NCBI RefSeq assembly: GCF_042186555.1
Contig: NC_133330.1
Location: 164,623,907 to 164,687,906, forward strand
Reading direction: 5' to 3'
Source: Aquarana catesbeiana
Taxonomy: Eukaryota > Chordata > Amphibia > Anura > Ranidae
Length of the DNA: 64,000 bases
Shown: positions 10,839-21,282 of the stretch, piece after piece
Numbering within the stretch: position 1 is the stretch's first letter
Layout of the letters: every line of letters begins with the position of its first letter
Notes under the pieces: generated by a model
What the model was told of the DNA's origin: nothing
Database searches by the model: none
The model's input: only the letters and a program-made list of their open reading frames with translations
Program-made: the position numbers and the translations under genes

Positions 10839-11129
10839 TAGGGATGAGCTTCGTGTTCGAGTCGAACCCATGTTCGACTCGAACATCGGCTGTTCGATCG
10901 TTCGCCGAATTGCGAACGTTATGGGCCGTTCGCGCTAAATTCGTGTGGCGCGTCACGGCCCATAATTCACTGCGGCATCGCAGTGCATTGCTGGCTGATG
11001 ATTGGCCAAGCATGCACTATGACCCGCATGCTTGGCCAATCACAGCGCCGTCAGTAGAGAGAGCTGTAATTGGCCAAAGCCAGGGTGGCTTTGGCCAATT
11101 ATGGCTCAGGGGATTTAGTACACACCCCA

Positions 11130-11140
11130 CACTATATAAG
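11130..11140 (+). promoter_or_regulatory. Putative TATA box of the hAT transposase gene
   Basis: CACTATATAAGGCC lies in a GC-rich context about 290 bp inside the left end and 1.65 kb upstream of the transposase ATG. Upstream are paired inverted segments (CATGCTTGGCCAATCA near 11030 and a related TGATTGGCCAAGCATG at 10999) that also contain CCAAT-type motifs. Assignment is by motif and position only. Confidence 0.5.
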
Positions 11141-11362
11141 GCCGCCTGCACGGCGGCCCTGTGTAGTGTGTGTTCCGGTGTGCTGAGAGATAGAGAGAGA
11201 GAGAGAGAGTGTCATTTGATTTGAGTTAGATAGATTAGGCAGAACAGTCAGTCAGTTAGCTGCACTTACAGTGTATTGTGTATATATATGCATCCCAGGT
11301 GTTGCATATATATATATACACTGTATTCAGTTTAGCTAGATCCGTTCCTGTTATCTTCTATC

Positions 11363-12531
11363 TAGACTATTTACATTTAATGCAGTGCGTCCTGCTCACA
11401 GTGTTCAGCTAGATCCGTTCCTGCTATTTACATTTAGTGCAGTGCGTCCTGCTCACAGTGTTCAGCTAGATCCGTTCCTGTTATCTTCTAGACTATTTAC
11501 ATTTAGTGCAGTGCGTCCTGCTCACAGTGTTCAGCTAGATCCGTTCCTGCAATTTACATTTAGTGCAGTGCGTCCTGCTCACAGTGTTCAGCTAGATCCG
11601 TTCCTGCTATTTACATTTAGTGCAGTGCGTCCTGCTCACAGTGTTCAGCTAGATCCGTTCCTGCTATTTACATTTAGTGCAGTGCGTCCTGCTCACAGTG
11701 TTCAGCTAGATCCGTTCCTGCTATTTACATTTAGTGCAGTGCGTCCTGCTCACAGTGTTCAGCTAGATCCGTTCCTGTTATCTTCTAGACTATTTACATT
11801 TAGTGCAGTGCGTCCTGCTCACAGTGTTCAGCTAGATCCGTTCCTGCAATTTACATTTAGTGCAGTGCGTCCTGCTCACAGTGTTCAGCTAGATCCGTTC
11901 CTGCTATTTACATTTAGTGCAGTGCGTCCTGCTCACAGTGTTCAGCTAGATCCGTTCCTGCTATTTACATTTAGTGCAGTGCGTCCTGCTCACAGTGTTC
12001 AGCTAGATCCGTTCCTGCTATTTACATTTAGTGCAGTGCGTCCTGCTCACAGTGTTCAGCTAGATCCGTTCCTGCTATTTACATTTAGTGCAGTGCGTCC
12101 TGCGCACAGTGTTCAGCTAGAGCCGTTCCTGCTATTTACATTTAGTGCAGTGCGTCCTGCTCACAGTGTTCAGCTAGATCCGTTCCTGTTATCTTCTAGA
12201 CTATTTACATTTAGTGCAGTGCGTCCTGCTCACAGTGTTCAGCTAGATCCGTTCCTGCTATTTACATTTAGTGCAGTGCGTCCTGCTCACAGTGTTCAGC
12301 TAGATCCGTTCCTGTTATCTTCTAGACTATTTACATTTAGTGCAGTGCGTCCTGCTCACAGTGTTCAGCTAGATCCGTTCCTGTTATCTTCTAGACTATT
12401 TACATTTAGTGCAGTGCGTCCTGCTCACAGTGTTCAGCTAGATCCGTTCCTGCTATTTACATTTAGTGCAGTGCGTCCTGCTCACAGTGTTCAGCTAGAT
12501 CCGTTCCTGTTAAATTCCTACTGACCGGCAG
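11363..12531 (+). repeat. 57/69-bp minisatellite in the hAT leader
   Basis: About 19 head-to-tail copies of a unit running from CTATTTACATTTAGTGCAGT to CAGCTAGATCCGTTCCTG. The short form is 57 bp; the long form carries an extra 12 bp (TTATCTTCTAGA). Both lengths are multiples of three, so one frame is open for 379 codons (repeating RPAHSVQLD), but it opens at a GTG and lacks an ATG. One further partial unit lies at 12615-12690. It sits between the TATA box and the transposase start. Confidence 0.95.
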
Positions 12532-12782
12532 GCTTGTCTGGTTACAGTATATAAAGCTACCTGAAGAAAATAACAGGTGTTCTATTTGATCCTATTAGTA
12601 CCACGGTCAGGCAGCTAGACTATTTACATTTAGTACAGTGCGTCCTGCTCACAGTGTTCAGCTAGATCCGTTCCTGTTATCTTCCTACTGACAGGCAGGC
12701 TTGTCTGGTTACAGTATATAAAGCTACTTGAAGAAAATTACAGGTGTTCTATCCCAGCTTAGTGCAGCTACAGGCCATTAGT

Positions 12783-15700
12783 ATGTCTGGAAGGCCAAGA
12801 AGGAGAGGCAGACAGTCACAAGCCAATAAGAGAGGGCAAGCAGGCTCTGTGTCTAGTGCTGGTCGTGGAGACGGTGCATCCTCATCAGCACGTGGCCATG
12901 GGACACGCTTGGCCTTTTTTTCGGCAGCTGGCCATGTTGAGCCGCAACATGCGGAAGACTTGGTCGAGTGGATGACCAAGCCGTCCTCATCCTCCTCATC
13001 CTCTCTCACCCATGCCCAGGGTGCTTTGTCTGGCAAAGCAGCGGCCTCTTCCCTCGGCTCAATGTCATCAGTGACTCCTTCCCTAGCTCCACCATGTCCT
13101 CATGAGGATTCCCTCGAACTGTTTGACCACAGTGTTGGGTACATGCTCCAGGAGGATGCCCAGCGTTTGGAAGGCTCTGATGACGATACTGAGCTCGATG
13201 AAGGCAGTAACATGAGCGCGGACAGAGGGGGTGCCCAAGAAGGACAGCAATCTGGCAGTCATGCTCCCCCTGCTGCAGCATACTGCCAGGTTTGCTCCAG
13301 TGATGAGGAGGGAGGGGATGATGAGGTCACTGACTCAACGTGGGGGCCTGATAGGAGAGAGGAGGAGGAGGAGGAGGAGGAGGAGGAGGAGGAGGAGGAG
13401 GAGGAGGCGGCAGCACATCACCAACGAGGCAGGATGCCCTCCAGGGGCCAGCCTAAGGGCAGCACATTGACTGCATCACACCCCAAAGCTCCACATGTGC
13501 AGGGCGCTGCAGTCTCTGCGCGTTATTCAAAAAGTTCTTTGGTGTGGGCCTTTTTTGAGACGAGTGCATCAGATCGCACCGCTGCTATTTGCAACATATG
13601 TCTCAAGCGTATCTCGCGTGGCCAAAATATCTCCCGCTTGGGTACCACATGCTTGACCAGACATATGTTGACCTGCCATGCAGTTCGTTGGCAAGCGTAT
13701 CTAAAAGACCCACACCAAAGAACAAAGAGGATCTCTCCTTGCTCCTCATCAGCTGAGATTTCCAACCCCACTAGACCTTCAGTCCTCTCTGAGACCTGCA
13801 GTGAGAGGAATGAAGGTGTAAAATTAGGTGTGTCACAGCCAAGTACTTGTGGGCAATCTGCTTTTGGTACACCGACGTCAGATTGTACCAGGCAAATTTC
13901 CCTGCCCCAGCTGCTGCACCGCCGAAAGAAGTTTGCTCCCAGCCATCCACATGCCCAGCGGTTGAATGCTAGCTTGGCAAAATTGCTAGCACTTCAACTG
14001 CTGCCTTTTCAGTTGGTAGACTCTGCCCCCTTCCGTGAGTTTGTGGAATGTGCGGTTCCTCAGTGGCAGGTACCCAAACGCCACTTTTTCTCACGGAAGG
14101 CGATTCCGGCTCTCTACCGGCATGTGGAAGGCAATGTCCATGCCTCGCTGGACAGGGCGGTCAGCGGTAAGGTGCATATTACCGCTGACTCATGGTCCAG
14201 CAGGCATGGACAGGGACGTTACCTAAGTTTCACGGCGCATTGGGTGACTCTGCTGGCAGCTGGGAAGGATGCAGGACAAGGTGCAGTAGTGTTGGAGGTT
14301 GTTCCGCCACCACGCCTCCAAAATGCTGATTGTGACACACCTCTCTCCTCCACCCCCTCCTCTTCTTCTTCCTCCATGGCCTCTTCCTCGGAACCAGCGG
14401 TGCTCCGTAGGCGTTCAAGGGGCTACGCAAGTACGCAGGCCAAAAGATGCCATGCGGTGCTTGAGCTGGTGTGCTTGGGGGACAGGAGCCACACTGGGGC
14501 AGAGGTTCTGTCAGCTCTGCAGGGGCAGGTTCAGAGGTGGTTGACGCCACGCCAACTTAAGGCAGGAATGGTGGTTTGCGACAATGGCACCAACCTCCTC
14601 TCTGCCCTCCGACAGGGACAAATGACCCATGTGCCCTGTTTGGCTCACGTCCTTAACTTGGTGGTGCAGCGGTTCTTGGGCAGGTACCCGGGCTTACAGG
14701 ATGTCCTGAGGCAGGCCAGGAAAGTCTGTGTGCATTTCCGCCGGTCATATAATGCCAGTGCTCGGCTGACGGACCTCCAAAAGGAGTTTAACCTGCCCAA
14801 GAACCGCCTAATCTGTGACATGCCCACCAGGTGGAACTCAACGTTGGCCATGCTGCAGCGGCTGCACACGCAGCAGAGGGCCATCAATGAGTACCTGTGC
14901 GACTATGGCACCAGGACAGGGTCAGGGGAGCTTGGTTTTTTTTCCCCACGCCAGTGGGCCATGATCAGGGATGCATGCACTGTCCTGTCACCATTCGAGG
15001 AGGCCACGAGGATGGTGAGCAGTGACAGTGCATGCATCAGTGATACTGTCCCCCTTGTCCACCTGTTGGAGCACACGCTGCGTGGAATAATGGACAGGGC
15101 ACTTGAGGCAGAACAGAGGCAGGAAGAGGAGGACTTCCTTAGCTCTCAAGGCCCCCTTTATCCAGACAGTGTTCCTGCGTGCCCGCCGATCACACAGGAA
15201 GAGGACGAGGAGGAAGAGGAGGAGGAGGAAGATTGTGTCAGTATGGAGGTGGAGCCTGGCACTCAGCATCAGCAGCAGTCTTTAAGGGATCAGTCCCAAG
15301 AAACACATGGACTTGTACGTGGCTGGGAGGAGGTGGCTGCGGACCATGTCGTTCTTAGTGACCCAGAGGACTCCGGACCGAATGCCTCAGCAAACCTACG
15401 TTGCATGGCCTCCCTGATCCTGCAAAGCCTGCGTAAGGATCCTCGTATTCGTGGTATCAAGGAGAAGGACCAATACTGGCTGGCAACCCTCCTTGATCCA
15501 CGTTACAAGGGTAAGGTTGCGGACCTTATCTTGCCATCGCAGAGGGAGCAGAGGATGAAACATCTTTGGGAGGCCTTGCAGAAAGGTCTGTGCAACGCGT
15601 TCCCAGAGACTGGGAGGTTACAAACTCCTGTTTCTGGACAACGTGTTGCTGAGGCTTCGGTCAGTCAAAGAAGGAGCGGTGGAGAAGGTGGCCGTCTGAC

Positions 15701-16082
15701 CGATGCGTTCAGACAATTTTTTGGTCCGCAGCTCCAAGGTATGATCGGTTCCAGCAACCATCGCCAGCGTCTGTTTTACATGGTGCAGGAATACCTAGGG
15801 GCAAGATCAGACTTGGACACCTTTCCCACCGAAAATCCTCTGGGTTACTGGGTCTTGAGGATGGATCACTGGCCAGAGCTTGCACAGTATGCAATTGAGC
15901 TACTGGCCTGTCCTGCATCCAGCGTTCTTTCGGAACGCACATTCAGTGCTGCTGGAGGCGTGGTAACCGATCACAGGGTGCGTCTGTCCACCGACTCGGT
16001 CGATCGGCTGACCTTCATAAAAATGAATGAGTCTTGGATCACCACCAGCTACCAAGCACCTGATGCTGATGTAACCGAATAA
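12783..16082 (+). CDS. hAT-superfamily transposase with BED zinc finger
   Basis: Uninterrupted 1099-residue frame. The ATG at 12783 is the first in frame; the open frame extends 13 codons upstream only through a GTG. The N terminus is basic (SGRPRRRGRQ), then acidic and low-complexity with a (GAG)n-encoded Glu run. A BED-type finger follows: C270-x2-C273 with H294-x4-H299. The RNase-H-like core has D469 (ITADSWSS), D600 (VVCDNGTN) and E1051 (VLSERTFSAAGG), fitting the hAT DDE triad, plus a CLAH box and RWNSTLAML. The C-terminal dimerisation region spans about residues 1018-1088. Acidic runs fill the large insertion around 780-830. It would excise and reinsert the element and could mobilise the fold-back copies nearby. 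Related host genes are the ZBED family, but the intact ends and duplication mark this as a transposon gene. Confidence 0.93.
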   Translation: MSGRPRRRGRQSQANKRGQAGSVSSAGRGDGASSSARGHGTRLAFFSAAGHVEPQHAEDLVEWMTKPSSSSSSSLTHAQGALSGKAAASSLGSMSSVTPSLAPPCPHEDSLELFDHSVGYMLQEDAQRLEGSDDDTELDEGSNMSADRGGAQEGQQSGSHAPPAAAYCQVCSSDEEGGDDEVTDSTWGPDRREEEEEEEEEEEEEEEEAAAHHQRGRMPSRGQPKGSTLTASHPKAPHVQGAAVSARYSKSSLVWAFFETSASDRTAAICNICLKRISRGQNISRLGTTCLTRHMLTCHAVRWQAYLKDPHQRTKRISPCSSSAEISNPTRPSVLSETCSERNEGVKLGVSQPSTCGQSAFGTPTSDCTRQISLPQLLHRRKKFAPSHPHAQRLNASLAKLLALQLLPFQLVDSAPFREFVECAVPQWQVPKRHFFSRKAIPALYRHVEGNVHASLDRAVSGKVHITADSWSSRHGQGRYLSFTAHWVTLLAAGKDAGQGAVVLEVVPPPRLQNADCDTPLSSTPSSSSSSMASSSEPAVLRRRSRGYASTQAKRCHAVLELVCLGDRSHTGAEVLSALQGQVQRWLTPRQLKAGMVVCDNGTNLLSALRQGQMTHVPCLAHVLNLVVQRFLGRYPGLQDVLRQARKVCVHFRRSYNASARLTDLQKEFNLPKNRLICDMPTRWNSTLAMLQRLHTQQRAINEYLCDYGTRTGSGELGFFSPRQWAMIRDACTVLSPFEEATRMVSSDSACISDTVPLVHLLEHTLRGIMDRALEAEQRQEEEDFLSSQGPLYPDSVPACPPITQEEDEEEEEEEEDCVSMEVEPGTQHQQQSLRDQSQETHGLVRGWEEVAADHVVLSDPEDSGPNASANLRCMASLILQSLRKDPRIRGIKEKDQYWLATLLDPRYKGKVADLILPSQREQRMKHLWEALQKGLCNAFPETGRLQTPVSGQRVAEASVSQRRSGGEGGRLTDAFRQFFGPQLQGMIGSSNHRQRLFYMVQEYLGARSDLDTFPTENPLGYWVLRMDHWPELAQYAIELLACPASSVLSERTFSAAGGVVTDHRVRLSTDSVDRLTFIKMNESWITTSYQAPDADVTE
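13356..13412 (+). repeat. (GAG)n trinucleotide repeat within the transposase
   Basis: About 16 to 18 tandem GAG codons encode a poly-Glu run ahead of the BED finger. Such a tract is prone to length change, but here it preserves the frame. Confidence 0.9.
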
Positions 16083-16199
16083 TTTTTTTTGAAATCTCAG
16101 ATCCCTTCAAAGACTGCCTATGCTGATGCTGAGTGACTATCCCTGAGTAATTATCCTCTTCCTCCTCAATCATCACGCTGATAGCTTGTAAGAACATTT

Positions 16200-16920
16200 T
16201 TGGTTCTGGGCGCCACCACCAGTGCCTAAGGCACAATTTTTCAGCCCCTGTTTAACAGGGGCGTGTAATTACAATTTTTGATGTAATACTTTGCAGCAGG
16301 GCTCGTTCCTGCATTCCAACTAGAGTGTCTGTGAGGGGTTGCAGTGTTGTGGCACCAGCACCAGTGCCTAGGGCCCAATTTTTCTGCCCCTGTCTAACAG
16401 GGGCGTGTAATTACAATTTTTGATGCAATACTTTGCAGCAGGGCTCGTTCCTGCGTTCCAACTAGAGTGTCTGTGAGGGGTTGCAGTGTTGTGGCACCAG
16501 CACCAGTGCCTAAGGCCCAATTTTTCTGCCCCTGTCTAACAGGGGCATGTAATTACAATTTTTGATGCAATACTTTGCAGCAGGGCTCGTTCCTGCGTTC
16601 CAACTAGAGTGTCTGTGAGGGGTTGCGGTGTTGTGGCACCAGCACCAGTGCCTAAGGCCCAATTTTTCTGCCCCTGTCTAACAGGGGCGTGTAATTACAA
16701 TTTTTGAAGCAATAATTTGCAGCAGGGCTCGTTCCTGCGTTCCAACTAGAGTGTCTGTGAGGGGTTGCAGTGTTGTGGCACCAGCACCAGTGCCTAAGGC
16801 CTAATTTTTCAGCTCCTGTTCAACAGGGGCATGTAATTACAATTCTTGATCTAATATTTCACAGCAGGGCCCTGTGAGGGCTTACAGTGTTGTGGCCACA
16901 GCAACACCTAAGGCCCAAAT
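16200..16920 (+). repeat. ~142-bp tandem repeat in the hAT 3' region
   Basis: Five imperfect copies of a unit containing CACCAGTGCCTAAGGCCCAA, CTAACAGGGGCGTGTAATTA, GCAGGGCTCGTTCCTGC and AGAGTGTCTGTGAGGGGTTG, spaced about 142 bp apart. It lies between the transposase stop and the right-end region. Each unit contains CCCCTGT...ACAGGGG, able to form a hairpin. Confidence 0.9.
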
Positions 16921-17369
16921 TTCTGCTGAGTATATAGGGCAGGACCCTACTTTCAAACATCTAACTTACAAACGACTCCTACTTGCAAACGGAAGGAGAC
17001 AACAGGAAGTGAGATGAAATCTACCCCTAGGAAGGGAAATTCTCTCCTGTAAGAGTTAATATGGGAAAACAATTTCTCCTTTCCACTGATGCTTTCCAAT
17101 CCTTGTTCCACAAAAAAACCCAAATTTTCAAAAAACATTTTTCATTGGGACAAAAAAGTGAGGTGAAATCTTCTGAAGAGGAGGAAAGACAGCAAAACAA
17201 ATGTCACAGGGGTGATAACCCTTCCCTATGTTTTCCAAAAAGCTTAGAAAAGATTTTTTGGCTGGAGCTAAACACGTTAAAAATGTTCAAAATTACAAAC
17301 AGATTCTACTTAACAACAAACCTACAGTCCCTGTCTTGTTTGCACCGCCTGTATACTGCTGTTCAGAGT

Positions 17370-17958
17370 ATATAGGGCCTGGTGGCCCCACACCTTTCCT
17401 TATTTTAATTTGGGTGCGGGGTTCCCCTTAATATCCATACAAGACCCAAAGGGCCTGGTAATGGACTGGGGGGTACCCATGCCGTTTGTCTCACTGATTT
17501 TCATCCATATTGCCATGACCCGACATGACATTAAACCCGCAAGCAGTTTTAAATGAGATTTTTTCCTTTAAAAATGACATTTGGTGCAGGGACTGTTCTA
17601 AACATGGGAAACACGCGTCACTTTACAGGCATACTATAGACACCCCCCAGGTACGATATTTAAAGGAATATTTCACTTTTTTTTTTTTTACTTTAAGCAT
17701 CATTAAAATCACTGCTCCCGAAAAAACGGCCGTTTTTAAAAGTTTTTTTTGCATTGATACATGTCCCCTGGGGTAGGACCCGGGTCCCCAAACCCTTTTT
17801 AGGACAATACCATGCAAATTAGCCTTTAAAATGAGCACTTTTGATTTCGAACGTTCGAGTCCCATAGACGTCAATGGGGTTCTAACGTTCGTGCGAACTT
17901 TCGGTCCGTTCGCGGGTTCTGGTGCGAACCGAACCGGGGGGTGTTCGGCTCATCCCTA
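17370..17958 (+). repeat. hAT right-end region shared with the fold-back family
   Basis: Contains the landmarks AGACACCCCCCAGGTACGA, AAAATCACTGCTCCCGAAAA, GCATTGATACATGTCCCCTG and the terminal GTGTTCGGCTCATCCCTA. All recur in both arms of the elements at 18489-21270, 43430-45536, 51031-53642 and 57582-60497, tying those copies to this transposon. Confidence 0.85.
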
Positions 17959-18488
17959 GTTTTCATAATATTTTTTTTTTTATATATATATCAAACGGTT
18001 TTAATTGCAAAGTAAGAAGGATATCCATAAAAGTATGACATTACACTTCAGTTTGTCGTCTTAGAAATCAAATACATAGAGAAAAAATAACTAGTATATT
18101 AAGAGAACATGTATAGGTGAGTAATAATTAATAATAAGTAGCAGCAGTTTATCTAAACAGGTGTGTATCCCACTTATAGCAGCAGCTTCTTAGGTGTATG
18201 TTATATTTTTCTTTTTGATATTTTGTCAAACACCATCAATTGGTTATTTTATCACAGCGCGGTATTTACTGTTTGTTTATCATGTATAGGTGAGTGGTTA
18301 TAACATGGCATAAACATTATTCATTTGTGAATGGCTGTGCTCTACAGCCTCTATGCGGCACCCCTTCATCCGTGTTTTGCTAGCATCCTCCCTCACATTG
18401 TGCAGCATCTCTCACCCATTCAATTCCCTAGTAAACCAGTAGGTCTAAAGACATCTAAGCACTCTCAATTGGACAAGCTCTTTGGGAC

Positions 18489-21270
18489 TAGGGATGAGCC
18501 GAACACCCCCCTGTTCGGTTCGCACCAGAACCTGCGAACAGGCAAAAAATTTGTTCGAACATGCGAACACTGTTAAAGTCTATGGGACACGAACATGAAT
18601 AATCAAACGTGCTAATTTTAAAGGCTTATATGCAAGTTATTGTCATAAAAAGTGTTTGGGGACCTGCGTCCTGCCCCGGGGGACATGGATCAATGCAAAA
18701 AAAAAGTTTTAAAATGGCTGTTTTTTCGGGAGCAGTGATTTTAATAATGCTTAAAGTGAAACAATAAAAGTGTAATATTCCTTTAAATTTCGTACCTGGG
18801 GGTTGTCTATAGTGTGCCTGTAAAGGGGCGCATGTTTCCCATGTTTAGAACAGTCTGACAGCAAAATGACATTTCAAAGGAAAAAAGTCATTTAAAACTA
18901 CTTGCGGCTATTAATGGATTGCCGGTCCGACAATACACATAAAAGTTCATTGATAAAAACGGCATGGGAATTCCCCACAGGGGAACCCCAAACCAAAATT
19001 AAAAAAAAAAAAAAGAATGACGTGGGGGTCCCCCTAAATTCCATACCAGGCCCTTCAGGTCTGGTATGGATATTAAGGGGAAGCCCGGCCAAAATTAAAA
19101 AAAAAAAAATGGCGTGGGGTCCCCCTCAAAATCTATACCAGACCCTCCAGGTCTGGTATGGATTTTAAGGGGAACCCCGCGCCAAAATAAAAAAAAAAAA
19201 ACTGGCGTGGGGTCCCCCTCAAAATCTATACCAGACCCTTCAGGTCTGGTATGGATTTTAAGGGGAACCCCGGGCCAAAATTAAAAAAAAAAAAACTGGC
19301 ATGGGGTCCCCCTAAAAATCCATACCAGACCCTTATCCGAGCACGCAACCTGGCAGGCCTCAGGATAAGAGGGGGGGACGAGAGAGTGCCCCCCCGAACC
19401 GTACCAGGCCACATGCCCTCAACATTGGGAGGGTGCTTTGGGGTAGCCCTCCAAAACACCTTGTCCCCATGTTGATGGGGACAAGGGCCTCATCCCCACA
19501 ACCCTTGCCCGGTGGTTGTGGGGGTCTGTGGGCGGGGGGCTTATCGGAATCCGGAAGCCCCCTTTAACAAGGGGACCCCCAGATCCCGGCCCTCCTCCCT
19601 GTGTGAAATGGTAAAGGGGTACTACCCCTACCATTTCACAAAAAAACTGTCAAAAATGTTAAAAATGACAAGAGACAGTTTTTGACAATTCCTTTAGTTA
19701 AATGCTTCTTCTTTCTTCTATCTTCTATCTTCCTTCGGTTTCTTCCTCCTCTTCTTCTTCTTCTTCTGGTTCTTCTGGTTCTTCCTCCGGTGTTCTCGTC
19801 CAGCATCTTCCTCCGCGGTGTCTTCTTCCCTTCTTCTCCTCGGGCCGCTCCGCATCCATGGCATGGCATGGTGGGAGGCTCCCGCTGTGTGACGCTTTTC
19901 TTTTTCTGACGGTTCTTAAATAACGGGGGGCGGAGCCTCCCTGTGACCCCGCCCCCTCTGACACACGGGGACTTGACGGGGACTTCCCTGCGGCATTCCC
20001 TGTGATGTCAGAAGGGGGTGGGGTTACGTATCGGGTGACCCCGCCCCCTATGACATCATGGGGAATGCCACAGGGAAGTCTCCGTCAAGTCCCTGAGCGT
20101 CAGAGGGGTGCTGGGTCACCGGGTGGCTCCGCCCCCCGTTATTTAAGAACCGTCAGAATAGGAGAAGCGTCACACAGTGGGAGCCTCCCTCCATGCCATC
20201 ATGGATGCAGAGCGGCCCGAGGAGAAGAAGGGAAGAAGATGCCGCGGAGGAAGATGCCGGACGAGAACACCGAAGGAAGAACCAGAAGAACCAGAAGATG
20301 GAGGAAGAAACCGAAGGAAGATAGAAGATAGAAGAAAGAAGAAGCATTTAAATAAAGGAATTGTCAAAAACTGTCTCTTGTCATTTTTAACATTTTTGAC
20401 AGTTTTTTTGTGAAATGGTAGGGGTACCCCCTTACCATTTCACACAGGGGGAGGGCCGAGATCTGGGGGTCCCCTTGTTAAAGGGGGCTTCCAGATTCCG
20501 ATAAGCCCCCCGCCCGCAGACCCCCACAACCACCGGGCAAGGGTTGTGGGGATGAGGCCCTTGTCCCCATCAACATGGGGACAATGTGTTTTGGGGGGCT
20601 ACCCCAAAGCACCCTCCCAATGTTGAGGGCATGTGGCCTGGTACGGTTCAGGAGGGGGAGGGCCACTCTCTCATCCCCTCCTCTTTTCCTGTGGCCTGTC
20701 AGGTTGCGTGCTCGGATAAGGGTCTGGTATGGATTTTTGGGGGGACCCCACGCCATTTTTTTTTTAATTTTGGCGCGAGGTTCCCCTTAAAATCCATACC
20801 AGACCTGAAGGGTCTGGTATAGATTTTAGTAGTATTAAATTACTTTTTTTGCTTTGAAATGTCATTTTGCTGTCAGACTGTTCTAAACACGGGAAACATG
20901 CGCCCCTTTACAGGCATACTATAGACACCCCCCAGGTACGAAATTTAAAGGAATATTACACTTTTATTGTTTCACTTTAAGCATTATTAAAATCACTGCT
21001 CCCGAAAAAACGTCCATTTTTAAAACTTTCTTTGCATTGATCCTTGTCCCCTGGGGATGGACCCAGGTCTCCAAACACTTTTTATGACAATACAATGCAT
21101 ATAAGCCTTTAAAATTAGCACTTTTGATTTCTCCCATAGACTTTTAAAGGGTGTTCCGCGGCTTTCCAATTTGCCACGAACACCCCAAATTGTTCGCTGT
21201 TCGGCGAACTGGCGAACAGCAGATGTTTGAGTTGAACATGAGTTCGACTCGGACTCGAAGCTCATTCCTA
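18489..21270 (-). mobile_element. Non-autonomous fold-back hAT element (2782 bp)
   Basis: Ends TAGGGATGAGCC and GCTCATTCCTA. Flanks TTTGGGAC (18481-18488) and TTTGGGGAC (21271-21279) are the target duplication with one extra G. Orientation is opposite to the autonomous copy: the left end here is of its right-end type. Two arms of over 1 kb are reverse complements meeting near 20.0 kb. The left arm holds several ~100-bp tandem copies of a CCATACCAGGCCCTTCAGGT unit where the right arm has fewer. No transposase is encoded. It interrupts L1 ORF2. Confidence 0.9.
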
Positions 21271-21282
21271 TTTGGGGACTAA

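Larger units (their letters stand above)
10839..17958 (+). mobile_element. Complete, potentially autonomous hAT transposon (7120 bp)
   Basis: Begins TAGGGATGAGCTTCG and ends GGCTCATCCCTA, giving an 11-bp terminal inverted repeat. It is flanked by a perfect 8-bp direct repeat GTTTTCAT (10831-10838 and 17959-17966), the hallmark of hAT insertion. Subterminal regions are crowded with GTTCG/CGAAC palindromes (for example GTTCGAGTCGAAC), likely transposase-binding sites. Inside are a TATA box, a long minisatellite leader, one uninterrupted transposase gene and a 3' tandem repeat. Intact ends, duplication and frame make it the best candidate in the window for a recently active element. Copies at 18489, 43430, 51031 and 57582 share its ends. 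Confidence 0.95.

Noticed and set aside
11385..12524. 379-codon frame as a repeat protein gene
   Set aside because: It opens at a GTG, has no ATG in frame, and is explained by units of 57 and 69 bp. It is kept as a repeat.
12783..16082. A domesticated ZBED host gene
   Set aside because: The frame is single-exon and enclosed by intact transposon ends with a perfect 8-bp duplication, so a transposon gene is the simpler reading.
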